A stretch of DNA of 64,000 nt from Phytophthora hibernalis (GCA_012656075.1 JAAKBF010000162.1:186001-250000), one strand, 5' to 3'; shown: positions 43,318-52,749, numbered from the stretch's first letter. Notes: a model not told the origin generated them from the letters alone. Numbers and translations are program-made.

Positions 43318-44250
43318 CTAGTACACGATAACTAATCGAGTTCTTCGCGTAGCCAAGAAAGATGCACGGCTTGCCCGGTTCTCTAATTTGTTCTGCCGCA
43401 ACAATTTCTGTGTGAAAGCGAACCCCAAACCCCACGTTCGGACCATAGAGAGATCCGGTCGATCACCAAAGCGTCGAGTATATGGAGCCTCGCCCTCCAA
43501 GGCACTGCTCGGGCTGACATTCAACACCTCAACAGCAAAGTGAATGCCTCCCCATAATAGGTTAGGCATATCCACTGTCGTCAGCAAGCTTCTCACTCGA
43601 GACAGCACTAAGCCATTCATGTGCTCCACCAACCCATTCTCCTCAGGGCTGTAAACATTCGTGGTCACTAAAGTAATCCCACGAGCTTTCAGAAATGACT
43701 TGAAACTGTTATTCACAAGCTCACGTCCTTGGTCAGCTCCAAATACTTCAATCTTGTGCAAGAAGCCAAGCTACATGTTTCATCACCATGTCACACGCTT
43801 CCTGCTTTCTCTTCAACAAAATCCCCACACGTAGCGAGTGGCTTCATCTTGTACAAGCTGAGAGTGCTCGTATTCATTGTAGGTCGTCACGCCTACGTAG
43901 CACATATCTGACATGAGCTTCTGGTAAGGCACGGTAGACCTAGAAGTATCCACATTCTTGTAAGACATTCGCTTCATTCGCGATTGAATGCACGTCCAGC
44001 ATCGCTCACTAGGCGCACACACACTGCCAGTCAATGCTAAACCATTCACCGTTTCATTCCTCACGATTTCCTGCAAAGCTTCATAGTTCAGATGACCAAG
44101 GCGAGTGTGCCACCGTACATGTGCTCGCTCGTCTTTACGTGTCACAGACTTCACTTGCTGTACCGGGACTGCTGTTGACTGCAATCGATATCGACCACGA
44201 GACTTCACTAATTTCAGCAGTATACCGCCCTTGCAAAGCCATGCACACTA
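43318..44250 (-). pseudogene. Copia GAG-pre-integrase and integrase
   Basis: The upper piece (44208-43813) shows WHTRLGHLNYEALQEIV and CWTCIQSRMKRM, the HHCC zinc-binding head, followed by the start of the DDE core. The lower piece (43761-43318) shows the core with DQGRELVNNSFKSFLKARGI and YSPEENGLVEHMNGLVL, holding the second Asp and the catalytic Glu. About 50 bases between the pieces are out of frame. The enzyme inserted the cDNA into host DNA when active. Confidence 0.8.
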
Positions 44251-44488
44251 GTAGTGGGTCATGGAACATTACGCCGGCAGTTTTTTACTTACCGTAATTT
44301 ACCAACAAGAACATTCCTGGAACCTTCTTTGTGGTCAGGATCGCATTCAGCGACGCAACCTCTCGACCACCTAAGAGCGAAACCAACGCCCTTTCGATCT
44401 AAGGGTGGTTTCAGATCCGCTCAATTGATGATGTACAAAACCGGATTATTTCCGAATTAATTTATTTTTCTCAAAAATTAAGTAGGCT

Positions 44489-44824
44489 ATGTATATAGAT
44501 ACCCCAACTGATAACATGACGTTCGAACTAACTTTTGGAAAATACAAGGGCACGCCGATCGAAGAAGTATATACTTCTGATCCTGGCTATTGTCGATGGA
44601 TGCACAACCAACCCAGTCTCAATATTACTGAGGAAATCAAGATCTTCCTACATTCCAAGTTTTTAAGCGATGATAACTCATATATGATGAGTTGGGGCAA
44701 GTACAAGGGGAAGACGCTAAAGCAAATTAGTCGCACCGATTCTAATTATATCGATTGGCTTCGTAAGAACCCATTCGTAATTGAGAAATGTCCTAAGCTT
44801 GTCGAGGCTTTAGAGCTTAATTAA
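44489..44824 (+). CDS. GKYKG-doublet protein (DUF3820/ExoX C-terminal-like), 111 aa
   Basis: Two tandem copies of the same small domain: FGKYKGTPIEEVYTSDPGYCRWM (about residues 16-38) and WGKYKGKTLKQISRTDSNYIDWL (about 69-91). This is the (F/W)GKYKG-x(5-8)-I-x(3)-D-x-x-Y-x-x-W pattern of DUF3820 and of the C-terminal domain of exodeoxyribonuclease X-like proteins, found widely in bacteria, phages and large DNA viruses; its precise function is unknown. An ATG at 44516 could also start it, giving 102 aa. It is the leftmost gene of the element, immediately after the copia fragment. Confidence 0.75.
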   Translation: MYIDTPTDNMTFELTFGKYKGTPIEEVYTSDPGYCRWMHNQPSLNITEEIKIFLHSKFLSDDNSYMMSWGKYKGKTLKQISRTDSNYIDWLRKNPFVIEKCPKLVEALELN

Positions 44825-44862
44825 AAAAATATCTTTTTTAGTCGATGACTTAATTACGATTG

Positions 44863-44880
44863 ATCCTGATATATAAAGTC
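44863..44880 (+). promoter_or_regulatory. Putative early-type motif upstream of GIY-YIG nuclease 1
   Basis: atcctgatatataaagtc ends 13 bases before the ATG at 44894. The pair ATCCTGAYA plus TATAAAGT recurs upstream of DNA polymerase, the 65-aa gene and, in degenerate form, GIY-YIG nuclease 2, always in the orientation of the gene. Confidence 0.45.
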
Positions 44881-44893
44881 ATATAATATAATA

Positions 44894-45535
44894 ATGAAAG
44901 GATATATCTATAAGATCACCAACGCGGACGAGTCGATTGTGTATGTGGGTAGTACCACACTAACTCTCGAGCGACGATGGTGGGCGCATACAGCTTCATA
45001 CAAGCGTTGGAGCGACGGTAATACGCGATGTGGTGCTATGATTTATCATCATTTTCGCGACCATGGTGTTGATAACTTTGATATCCACTTGATAAGTGAG
45101 CATGAAGTTGAAGATCGCAAGAACTTGCTTCAGTTTGAGCAATTGGTTATAGATTCGACTAAGTGTGTTAATAAGAACGCTGCTTGGAAATCGGAGGAAG
45201 ACAAGCTCGCAAGCAAACAAAAATACAATCTTGTCTATAACAAAACTCACAACACTGAAGTTGTTGATTGTGAATGTGGTGAAACATACACTCGCGGACA
45301 TAAAGCTCGACACGAGCAAACCGAACGTCATCGCTATGGTATCGCATCTGACGAAGAAAGACAACAAATTGATCAACCACGTGAAGAAGATGATTACGCG
45401 CGTAAAGAAGCTCTCAAAGCTCGGCGAAATGTCAAAGTTGAATGTGAATGTGGAGGTTCCTATCCGAAATCTAATAAATCATTCCACGTTCGTAAATCTA
45501 AGATACATCTCCAATGGTTAGCTGATCACCAGTAA
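44894..45535 (+). CDS. GIY-YIG endonuclease 1 with two C-terminal zinc fingers, 213 aa
   Basis: N-terminal GIY-YIG nuclease: GYIYKITN and VYVGST form the paired strands, ERRWWAH carries the catalytic Arg, and FEQLVIDSTKCVNKNAA ends the domain with the metal-binding Glu region. The C-terminal third has two copies of C-x-C-G-x(2)-Y-x(4)-K-x(2)-H-x(5,6)-H (near residues 124-146 and 181-204), probably DNA-binding fingers. GIY-YIG enzymes act in homing, recombination or repair. Two other genes in the element (47707-48311 and 56654-57153) have the same architecture, indicating duplication within this lineage. The frame is intact. Confidence 0.88.
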   Translation: MKGYIYKITNADESIVYVGSTTLTLERRWWAHTASYKRWSDGNTRCGAMIYHHFRDHGVDNFDIHLISEHEVEDRKNLLQFEQLVIDSTKCVNKNAAWKSEEDKLASKQKYNLVYNKTHNTEVVDCECGETYTRGHKARHEQTERHRYGIASDEERQQIDQPREEDDYARKEALKARRNVKVECECGGSYPKSNKSFHVRKSKIHLQWLADHQ

Positions 45536-45575
45536 GTCAATCATATTTTTTGTCTCTTAAATTGGTATCGACAAC

Positions 45576-47294
45576 CTATGCGGTTGAGAATTCCAAAATC
45601 TCACCCGTTAGACGATCGTAGGAGAGTTCTTGCTCACTCACAACCAATACGAGCATGTTGGTACCTTGGCAACCAGCATTAACGCCTTGAACCTGAATAG
45701 CCTGGGGTACATCACGTTCCGTCAGGCGGCTAACATCAGCAATGAGAACACGGTTAGTTAGCGACCACGTCTGATAGTCAAGAAGACCATTCACCAGCTC
45801 AGGAGTCAGATCACCGTTAATCGAAGAAATCTTAGCGACTTCATTAGTGAAGTGGTGGAAGTCATAGTCGTGGCTGATGTCAAACGTCTGCTGAGAACCA
45901 ATACGAACGTTAAAGTTGCGAATGCTCGAACCAGGGTGAAGAGTCCAAGGAGCCGAATCAAACGGACTCTGGAACTCCTGTACAGCAGCAGAAGCAAAGC
46001 TACCCGTCTGCTCAGCAAAAGAAAGGAGAATAACATACTTAGCATTCTTAACAGAAGCGGAAAGCTGGAGATCAAATGCAGCATTAAGCTGAGTCGACTG
46101 CTTACCGATACCAGCACGCTGGTAGAACCACTGTGCATAGCAATCATTGTATCGAACCTTCTTAACAGGTTTGGAGATAATTGCCTGAGGGTTCTCAAGA
46201 TGAACGAACGGTACATACAGACGAGAAGTAGTAAATGGCATGTACGTACCATCGATGGTCGGTTCAAGTGCATTGACAACGGCGCCCCAAGAAATGCTGA
46301 ATGAGGCAGAAGCCGCAAGGACACCAGCCATAGGATTACCGGTGGAAGAAGCCGCAACCATAACAGGACAGACATTACCACTCGCGAGAGTAGTACTGGT
46401 TAGCGACATACCCTTCGACGCATCTACAGCAACAGACGAAGTACCCTGGTTGACGCGGAAACGGAGACGGATCTGAGGGTTAGCCATCAAATCGAGCTCC
46501 TTGAAAATCGGATGAAGGTCAGTTAGCTTAACCTTTAGCATATAGTTCCACGTTCCCATGATAGCGTTAGCAGTACCCGCACCAGCTACGAAGGCACCAC
46601 GAGCAGTCTGATTCGAGATAGTGGTAGAAGCGGCAGCTCCACCAACAGACGGCCACGACGTAGAGAAATCAGAACCAGCATTAGGAGGGTTTGACAGAAG
46701 TCGGCGAACAAGACCATCATTAGGGATGGATGCGCCACCAGAGGGGCCTGTAGTAGCAAACGAAGATGAAAATGCAGTAGTGTTTGAGTATCCATCTCCA
46801 GTAGTCGAGCTTGTAGCCGAACTGTACAACGCGGACTGAGCAGCATCCGGGTAAAGGAACGACTCCGCTCCATGCTTCTCAACGTACTGAGGACTGTAGC
46901 TTGTCTGCGCGCGGACATTGTTCCAAAAGAGCTTGTAGTCAGCCATGGAAACGATGGTCTTGCCATTTAGTTCAAGCGACATGCTATCAATGACATTCCA
47001 GTTACCGCACTTTAGCGTGGAACAGAAACGATTGGCAGCAGCGGTCTGAGCAGTAGCACCATTCTTCATTGAGACCTTGTAAGGTAGCATGATGTATGCA
47101 TCGCGAAGACAAGCAAATCCTTCAGAGCCGTTAAGCTGGGCAGTTGCATCGATAGTGATAACACCATTCTGATACGATCCCTGGTTGAGATCGATTACAA
47201 AGGGTACTCGCTTGCCAGAAGATACCTTGATCTCCGGGTCGCTCTTAAGCGAGCTCTGGTACAAATATTGGTCAGATAGTTGAGTTTCACTCAT
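45576..47294 (-). CDS. Candidate major capsid protein (double jelly-roll type), 572 aa
   Basis: The longest intact frame after the polymerase. It starts MSETQLSDQYLYQSSLKSDP at 47294. It is rich in Ser/Thr/Ala/Asn, without membrane segments or catalytic motifs, and consists of predicted short beta-strands (KRVPFVIDLNQGSYQNGVI, IDSMSLELNGKTIVSM, LKVKLTDLHPIFKELDLMAN, IRLRFRVNQG, RLYVPFVHLENPQ). The ADYKLFWNNVRAQT and hydrophobic strand-rich C-terminus fit Polinton/PLV major capsid proteins in size and position. The double jelly-roll cannot be seen from sequence alone; the call rests on length, composition, neighbouring protease and minor capsid genes, and resemblance in style. An acatatacaa motif lies just upstream of the start. 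Confidence 0.75.
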   Translation of the reverse strand: MSETQLSDQYLYQSSLKSDPEIKVSSGKRVPFVIDLNQGSYQNGVITIDATAQLNGSEGFACLRDAYIMLPYKVSMKNGATAQTAAANRFCSTLKCGNWNVIDSMSLELNGKTIVSMADYKLFWNNVRAQTSYSPQYVEKHGAESFLYPDAAQSALYSSATSSTTGDGYSNTTAFSSSFATTGPSGGASIPNDGLVRRLLSNPPNAGSDFSTSWPSVGGAAASTTISNQTARGAFVAGAGTANAIMGTWNYMLKVKLTDLHPIFKELDLMANPQIRLRFRVNQGTSSVAVDASKGMSLTSTTLASGNVCPVMVAASSTGNPMAGVLAASASFSISWGAVVNALEPTIDGTYMPFTTSRLYVPFVHLENPQAIISKPVKKVRYNDCYAQWFYQRAGIGKQSTQLNAAFDLQLSASVKNAKYVILLSFAEQTGSFASAAVQEFQSPFDSAPWTLHPGSSIRNFNVRIGSQQTFDISHDYDFHHFTNEVAKISSINGDLTPELVNGLLDYQTWSLTNRVLIADVSRLTERDVPQAIQVQGVNAGCQGTNMLVLVVSEQELSYDRLTGEILEFSTA

Positions 47295-47296
47295 CG

Positions 47297-47308
47297 TTGA
47301 TTGTATAT
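47297..47308 (-). promoter_or_regulatory. Putative late-type motif upstream of the major capsid gene
   Basis: On the minus strand ACATATACAATC precedes the start codon by a few bases. The penton gene has TCATATACAACT in the same position (50053-50064). The shared CATATACAA string occurs at both capsid starts and I did not see it at the nuclease or polymerase genes. Confidence 0.4.
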
Positions 47309-47342
47309 GTTTTCTAATATAGTTTGAACGAAATTAAATATT

Positions 47343-47677
47343 ATGAGCAGCCTTATCAAGCCGATCACATCCGATCATGATCTGATCGAACTCGCGAAAA
47401 AATTGGGGTACATCTCGATGACATCTATGAATCGAATGAAATAACAAAGCCGATATCTAAGAAAGGGTCATATCTGGTTCTACTACGACCACCTAATCTT
47501 GATGTAGGACACTGGACATGCGTTCATGATGGCGAATTCTTCGATTCAATGGGTGAGGCAGCTCCAACAAAATATGGAATCGGGAAGTACAATCCCAAAC
47601 AATTCCAAGGTACGTATGGTGATTACTGTGGAATTTGGTGTATGCTGTGGTTATATTGCAAGCAAAAAATAAGATGA
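47343..47677 (+). CDS. Adenain-like (C5/Ulp1-fold) maturation protease, one frame break
   Basis: A short protein of about 111 aa. From the ATG at 47343 the first 23 codons (MSSLIKPITSDHDLIELAKK) are in one frame; a base appears missing in the G run at about 47405-47409, and the next frame runs to TGA 47675-47677. The second part has the ordered signature of adenovirus-type cysteine proteases: His in DVGHWTCV (about 47510), an acidic residue in FFDSMG, Gln in KQFQGTYG and the nucleophile Cys in DYCGIWCMLWLY (TGT at 47627). Such proteases process capsid precursors during assembly. It is shorter than typical Polinton proteases, so the N-terminal arm is reduced. It lies between the capsid gene and GIY-YIG nuclease 2. 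Confidence 0.72.
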
Positions 47678-47706
47678 ATGTACTAAATCGATTCAAGGAT
47701 TTGAAC

Positions 47707-48311
47707 TTAACTATCCTGACTTAACCAACGTTGATGCTTCTGAGATCTGGAATGAACAGCTTTATCACTACGTCTATATCTTGCACCACAGCCACATTCA
47801 ATTTTCTCAGCAGCTCTCGCATTAAGCCGTTCTTTGTTTGCTTGCTAGTGCTGGCGCTTACGTTGAATAATGGCTTCCTTATTTGTTTGATAGTATTGTT
47901 TTACTTGATCGATAATAATACCTGTATTCTTTTGATAGTGCTGTTGCTTTTTAGATTTAATGGTTTCCATACTGCACGGTATTGTTTGAGATATTGCTTC
48001 TGAAATAGCGGCTTCAAACTACACGGGTTATTTTTGTTGACACATTTCAATTTCGAAATCCACAACTGCTCATATGCTTCCAGATGGGTTCGGTCTACAA
48101 CGTCATATTCCTTGATAGAGATGAGCTTAAACTTATCAATACCATGCTCCTTTATGAATGGATAAATGGCAATTTCACAGTGATTACCCTTATCCCACTT
48201 CTGATAATGCTGCTTATGCTGTTGCCAACGCTTACGAGGTTCATTGAAGGTTGATCCAATGTATTGAACGTCGCTCTCCAGATGAATGATACGATAAATG
48301 TGGCCGATCAT
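47707..48311 (-). CDS. GIY-YIG endonuclease 2 with C-terminal zinc finger, frame break
   Basis: Start at 48311: GHIYRIIH and VQYIGSTF are the GIY and YIG strands, RKRWQQH the catalytic Arg region, and YEQLWISKLKCVNKNNPC the domain end. The first frame stops at 47901. Beyond a shift near 47900, another frame holds a basic linker (QANKERLNARAAEKI) and the finger ECGCGARYRRSDKAVH with a final H, ending at TAA 47707-47709 (WLSQDS). The finger matches those of nucleases 1 and 3. The role is probably DNA cleavage in recombination or homing. It overlaps no other gene; the protease ends 30 bases away, convergent. Confidence 0.8.
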
Positions 48312-48348
48312 GATTAGTACAAATGTACGTTTTATTTATATCATATCA

Positions 48349-48363
48349 GACTTCATTCAGGAT
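48349..48363 (-). promoter_or_regulatory. Putative early-type motif upstream of GIY-YIG nuclease 2
   Basis: On the minus strand AATCCTGAATGAAGTC lies about 40 bases upstream of the start at 48311. It is a weaker copy of the ATCCTGATA/AAAGTC pair seen upstream of nuclease 1 and the polymerase. Confidence 0.3.
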
Positions 48364-48405
48364 TAAATATAATTCAGATTTTATCTCAAGAGGGTAAATA
48401 TAATC

Positions 48406-49157
48406 ATGACTTTTAAAGAGTTAGAAGTATCCGTATCTGTTCCCGAGTCGAAGCTCAAGAGAGCATTCAAGACAGGGACATTATCATTGTCTAAAGATGA
48501 GCTAAGTGGTTCTGGAGCTACACTTCATCTTCACCCAGAGTCATATGCGAAAGCTCTTCGGGCTCGCAAATCTGGTAAAGGAACACGTTTGGCGATCACA
48601 AAAAGGAGATTGGCTACCCGTTTAAGCATATGCAAGGAGGTGGTATGTATGGTTCGAGTATCTGGTCCAAGGTATGGGGAGGAATTAAATCAGCGTTCAA
48701 GCTTGCCAAAGATTCGGGTCTATTGTCTCGCGCTGCCGACGTTGCTGTACCCGCTCTTGCAACCGCAATCGGAGCTCCACAGGGTGCCATCCCTGCAAGA
48801 GCTGCTATCCGTTCCATGACTGGCATTGGTGTTTATGACTCCGATAGTGATAAGGAAGGAGGACGACTAACCATGACGGATGTTAAGAAAGGAGCAAAGC
48901 GTGCGCTTTCGTATGCTAAACGCAAAGGCGTTCTAACTGATGTAGTCGATTCTGGAGAGAAGTACCTACTATCTAAGGCGACCAAACCTGAGCATGGAGA
49001 CCTAATCAAATCGATTCGAGGTGAAGTCCGTCGTCGATATGGCGTAGGCGTTGTCAAGCCAAAGGGTAAGAAATTTGCAAAGGGATCCCAGGAAGCTAAG
49101 GATCACATGGCTAAGATTCGCGCAATGCGTAAGTCTGGTGGCTCCTTCCGTTTGTGA
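48406..49157 (+). CDS. Glycine-rich basic virion-type protein (PX/pVI-like position), one frame break
   Basis: The first part (48406-48600) reads MTFKELEVSVSVPESKLKRAF and LSLSKDELSGSGATLHLHPES, ending in basic KARRSGKGTRL-like residues. After a one-base shift near 48595 the second part has the Gly-rich, amphipathic HMQGGGMYGSSIWSKVWGGI and KLAKDSGLLSRAADVAVPAL, then a very basic C-terminus (KKGAKRALSYAKRKG, VVKPKGKKFAKGSQEA). A Gly-rich amphipathic segment plus a basic tail between capsid and penton genes is typical of minor virion or membrane-lytic core proteins of adenovirus-, adintovirus- and Polinton-like elements. Function is inferred from position and composition only. Confidence 0.55.
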
Positions 49158-49172
49158 GAAAAAAAGCATTAG

Positions 49173-50051
49173 CTAACTTATTTTTGGCCTCAGCAACAGC
49201 ATGATCGAGACTGATGTATCGCGAAAGATAACCTTCTTATCGTTTTGGTTGTAGATACTGATAGTAATTGTAGAGCGAGAGCCATTGTGGCAATTCATCC
49301 ATGCATACTGACTCGGCTTATATGAAATAAGCTTTCCAATTGCTGCATCACCTCTATCAAATGCACTTACAATATCACCAGATGCAACGTACTCATTTTT
49401 AATAAGATCGCAACGAACGATGTATGAGCTGGTGGGGTGAATCTGTGGAATGATGTTAGAGAGCTGAGCACTGGCAACTACCGCTGAGGTAACGGGATAG
49501 GTACTTACGGTTAGGCCAACCACCTTTCCAAACTCGACATTATCGATGATAAGACGAGGAACGCGAGTGGTAGTAGGCAATCCAGTTCCACCAGCTGAGT
49601 ATAGACCAGTAGCTGGTCTTGCCCAAGTACCTCCAAGAGTTGGTAATGTTGTTGGCGTCGGAGAAAAATCGACCTGGCATGCGTAATAAACACTGTTTTC
49701 ACTCAGCTTTAGGTAGAATACGTTGTTTCCAGATGGATCGATCAAATATGCTCCAGCATTAACAAGGGCTGTCTGAATGCTGCGATTTACATCATCGTAG
49801 GAATAAATGCCGTCAGGAAGAGTAATACTGATAGTAGAGGTAGTCGCCGCAGTCGGGACTTCGATCTTGAAGCTTGTGTTTTGGAACTGCATCGCATCGA
49901 TATTATATTCCGAGTTGTACATGCTGATGCTTTGGACTGCGCATACTACATCACGAAAGTCAGCAGCTGAACCAGGGAACGAGTATTTCCAAGTTGAGTT
50001 GTATCCATCTTGGATTAGGTTGGTACTGTCAAGTTTGAGAAAGCTCGCCAT
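49173..50051 (-). CDS. Candidate minor capsid (penton, single jelly-roll) protein, 292 aa
   Basis: Intact frame from 50051 (MASFLKLDSTNLIQDGYNST). The layout is typical of Polinton/PLV penton proteins: an N-terminal segment naming embedded strands (NIDAMQFQNTSFKIEV, ISITLPDGIYSYDDVNRSIQ), a Gly/Thr/Pro-rich middle, and a conserved-looking C-terminal set (SYIVRCDLIKNEYVASGDIV, SAFDRGDAAIGKLISYKP, ITISIYNQNDKKVIFRDTSV, MLLLRPKI). The penton caps the five-fold vertices. The TCATATACAACT motif lies just before the start. A fold comparison would settle it; the sequence alone supports it moderately. Confidence 0.72.
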   Translation of the reverse strand: MASFLKLDSTNLIQDGYNSTWKYSFPGSAADFRDVVCAVQSISMYNSEYNIDAMQFQNTSFKIEVPTAATTSTISITLPDGIYSYDDVNRSIQTALVNAGAYLIDPSGNNVFYLKLSENSVYYACQVDFSPTPTTLPTLGGTWARPATGLYSAGGTGLPTTTRVPRLIIDNVEFGKVVGLTVSTYPVTSAVVASAQLSNIIPQIHPTSSYIVRCDLIKNEYVASGDIVSAFDRGDAAIGKLISYKPSQYAWMNCHNGSRSTITISIYNQNDKKVIFRDTSVSIMLLLRPKIS

Positions 50052-50098
50052 TTTAGTTGTATATGATGTTAAGCATTTTTCTGATTGCTTAATTGGAA

Positions 50099-50799
50099 TT
50101 ACTCTTCCATTGCAATAGGCCTATCAAAGTTGTATCTGATTTGACCCTTGATAGAGTCTATGAACAACATCTGACCTTTTTGTTCAGTGGCTTTGTTGTA
50201 GTAATAGACGATCGAGCGATCATCTACTCCCTTTATATTGAAATCTTTCACAACCATCTGCAAATCACGCTTCGAATTAGCCTTTAGGATAGCGACGTAC
50301 TCTGAATTCAAGCGAATCATCTTATCAGTAGCAAAGTAGCTATGGCTAAGGAATATTGTTGATAGCTTGAAATGCCGGCCCCTGGTCATATAATGTGAGA
50401 AGGTATTCTTCTGGAGTAGCTTATCGTTGCTATAGTCATCTATGATGACAAGCTCAGGTTTGTTGGAGCTCATAGGTGTGTGGCGTACTTGATCAACTTT
50501 GGGGGCATATCTGGATCAGCAAAAGTAATGAAATCTTCCAACTTATCTCGGAGGTACTCGTATAGCTCTTGGTGTGGATTGCGGGCTATGATTGTTAGAT
50601 GAGCGAAAACGTGAGGAGAATGCTTGAGGATAAACATACATAGATTGTTCTTCCCGCTGAATGACGGACCAAGGACAACCATTCTAAACAACTTTTTGAT
50701 GTCAAGCGCAGGGATGTCGCCCATGCCAGCAGACTTGAACTTTTTTGGCAAGGAAGCGCCAAAGTCTGGAATTCCGCTCATGATCGTGTCTTTAATCAC
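50099..50799 (-). CDS. A32/FtsK-HerA-type packaging ATPase, split into two overlapping frames
   Basis: The first part (50799-50470, 109 aa) has Walker A in FRMVVLGPSFSGKNNLCMFI (GxSxSGKN form, residues 44-51) and HLTIIARNPHQELYEYL. The second part (50473-50099) begins MSSNKPELVIIDDYSNDKLL, containing Walker B with the acidic pair, then HFKLSTIFLSHSYFATDKMI with a sensor-like Asn/Ser/His region, and ends RPIAMEE. The two frames overlap by the tetranucleotide ATGA. Normally this is one protein of about 230 aa that pumps DNA into the capsid. The split falls exactly between the Walker motifs, so either a one-base error or a termination-reinitiation arrangement is involved. Confidence 0.85.
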
Positions 50800-50830
50800 T
50801 CGATCTATATAGCTCGAGACAAAAACAACT

Positions 50831-52749
50831 ATGAGTTCTGGTTTCTCTTATCCCCAACCAATTTTTACATCACCTATCTATAACCCAGCATTCTATCTAA
50901 CATTGGATGCCAGTGGATATCTAACCTATGATTACGCTCAAACGCTTTATCTCGATAAGAATGATTACCGCTTGTCTTATATTACAGGAATTGTTCAAGG
51001 GACAGCAACACAAGGTATAGCCCTCGTTCCTGGTGTTAATAATGATATCAGTGGGATTGGGGCATTGTCATGTAGCAGTCTAACCGTGAATGGTTCCACT
51101 GTATCATCTGCTCCCTCGTACGTAGTCGGGATCACGCCTGGAACGGCAGCAAACAGCAAAGCGTTGGTACTGGGAGCATCTGGGGAGATCGGGACGATCA
51201 GCTCGCTGACTGCAACCAGTATTACAGGTACGCTATCTACAGCGGCGCAAACCAATATCACATCGGTTGGAACACTATCAGGGCTTACAGTCGCTGGCAA
51301 TCTGGTTTTCACGGGTGCTTCGCGATCGATATCTGGCTTGAGCAGCATCTCAGCGACGACTCTCACTGGGGCGCTATCAACAGCCGCGCAGACGTCGATC
51401 ACGTCAGTAGGAACGCTAACTAATCTCACGCTATCGACTGGAGGGGCAGGGCTATCCATACCGTCCCTTAAATTTTGGGATGCAACGACCTCAACTTACA
51501 AAACTTTCAATCAGAATTACTTTTGGATATCACGCTCGGTGGGGCTGTAGCTTCTAAAGCTCTTGTGGTGGATGCGAACAAAGATATTGGGTCGATCAGG
51601 ACACTCGATGCTCAAAACCTGAATGGTTCGATAAAGATCAGCGGCACCCTCTGTGATGTTGGAAGCATTCAGATCGGCGGGACTGATGTTATCACAAGCT
51701 CAAGGCATATCCAAAATATCGGTAATATTGCTTGTAGCGGAACGATGAACGCATTCGCGGGGTATCGAGTCAATAGCGCAGCATTCGTTGATGCGAGTCG
51801 AAATATATCAGCAGCAAGTCTTTCTACAACTAGCGATATAACCTGCTCCGGATCTATTAACGGCTTTTTAGCTTATGGAAATCAAGCTAATATAACCTCG
51901 TTAGGGAGTCTGACGGAGTTGGGGATTCATTCAACTCCAGCAAATGAATATTTTTCCATCACTGGTTCCGGGACCGACTATCTCGATGCTGGCTACACAC
52001 GGATGTGCACTTTTTCCGGATCGAATATCACGCCTGTGAAATTTCAGATCGAGGTCAATAACGGCAATAGTGCAACCTCTACCAACGCGACATGGATTGG
52101 TAATTTAACAGGCAATGATTTACGTTTTGGAACGGGAGGAGTTACCCGAATGGTATTAACCAATGCGGGCCGATTTGGGATTGGTACAACAAATCCATCA
52201 GCGCCGATGCAAATATCATCTACTATCAGCTATACCTGGAATAGCGCAGGAAATATAGGGCTGAGCGTCTATAGGCTAAGAACAGATTCAGGTGCTACGG
52301 AGATGGCTACAGGTACTCCTATAACATATACAAATGTATGTGCGATATTCAATGGTTATATTGGTTGTGAGGCCATGGTTATGCAATCAGACCGCCGCCT
52401 AAAGCAAGATATCAACGAGGTGCCCATTGAGCGCGTTGAATGCCTTTACAAGTCATTGCGAGTGAAATCATATAAATGGAAAGCACACCCTGATAAACCT
52501 AAGGAATTGGGTTTGATCGCTCAGGATGTTCTTGATCAAGGGTTTTTAGATTTAGTCGCTCGCATACCTGATGGAAGCGAGGAGCTTCAAACCAGTACTG
52601 ATCCATGGCTAGAGCCATTAGGCGTCAAGCTTCATGTAGATTATTCTAAATTAAGCGTATATAATGTGAGAATGATTCAGCAACTAATGTCTGAGATTAA
52701 TGATCTGAAATCCCAACTTAATGAACTACGAGCAATTATCGCTGAGTGA
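50831..52749 (+). CDS. Fibre-like protein with C-terminal S74 self-cleaving chaperone domain
   Basis: Two frames, 50831-51550 and 51475-52749, joined by a one-base shift near 51480-51540, give about 630 aa. The shaft is repetitive, beta-helix-like, with GTLSTAAQTNITSVGTLSGL and GALSTAAQTSITSVGTLTNL as near-identical repeats 120 bases apart, and ITSLGSLTEL later. The C-terminal 120 residues carry the peptidase S74 / intramolecular chaperone hallmark: VMQSDRRLKQDI (Ser codon 52387), KSYKW, GLIAQDV, VDYSKLSVYNVRMIQQLMS and a coiled coil. S74 domains trimerise fibres and then cut themselves off before the SD pair. In a virus-like element this is probably the vertex or receptor-binding fibre. It is divergent to the ATPase gene, with a shared tctatatagc between them. 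Confidence 0.85.

Larger units (their letters stand above)
41086..44400 (-). mobile_element. Ty1/copia retrotransposon, 5'-truncated
   Basis: Copia gene order on the minus strand: GAG-pre-integrase and zinc-binding integrase head (44208 downward), integrase core (43761-43318), a Ser/acid-rich linker (43031-42672), reverse transcriptase (42377-41553) and RNase H (41607-41086). Gag and the aspartic protease, which should lie above 44300, are absent because the Polinton-like element begins there. Neither LTR was found. The pieces are in several frames with stops between them, so the copy is dead. Confidence 0.85.

Noticed and set aside
45852..46304. Long plus-strand and alternate minus frames inside the capsid gene
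   Set aside because: Shadows of the 572-aa capsid frame, biased to Leu/Ser or Arg as expected for out-of-frame reading.
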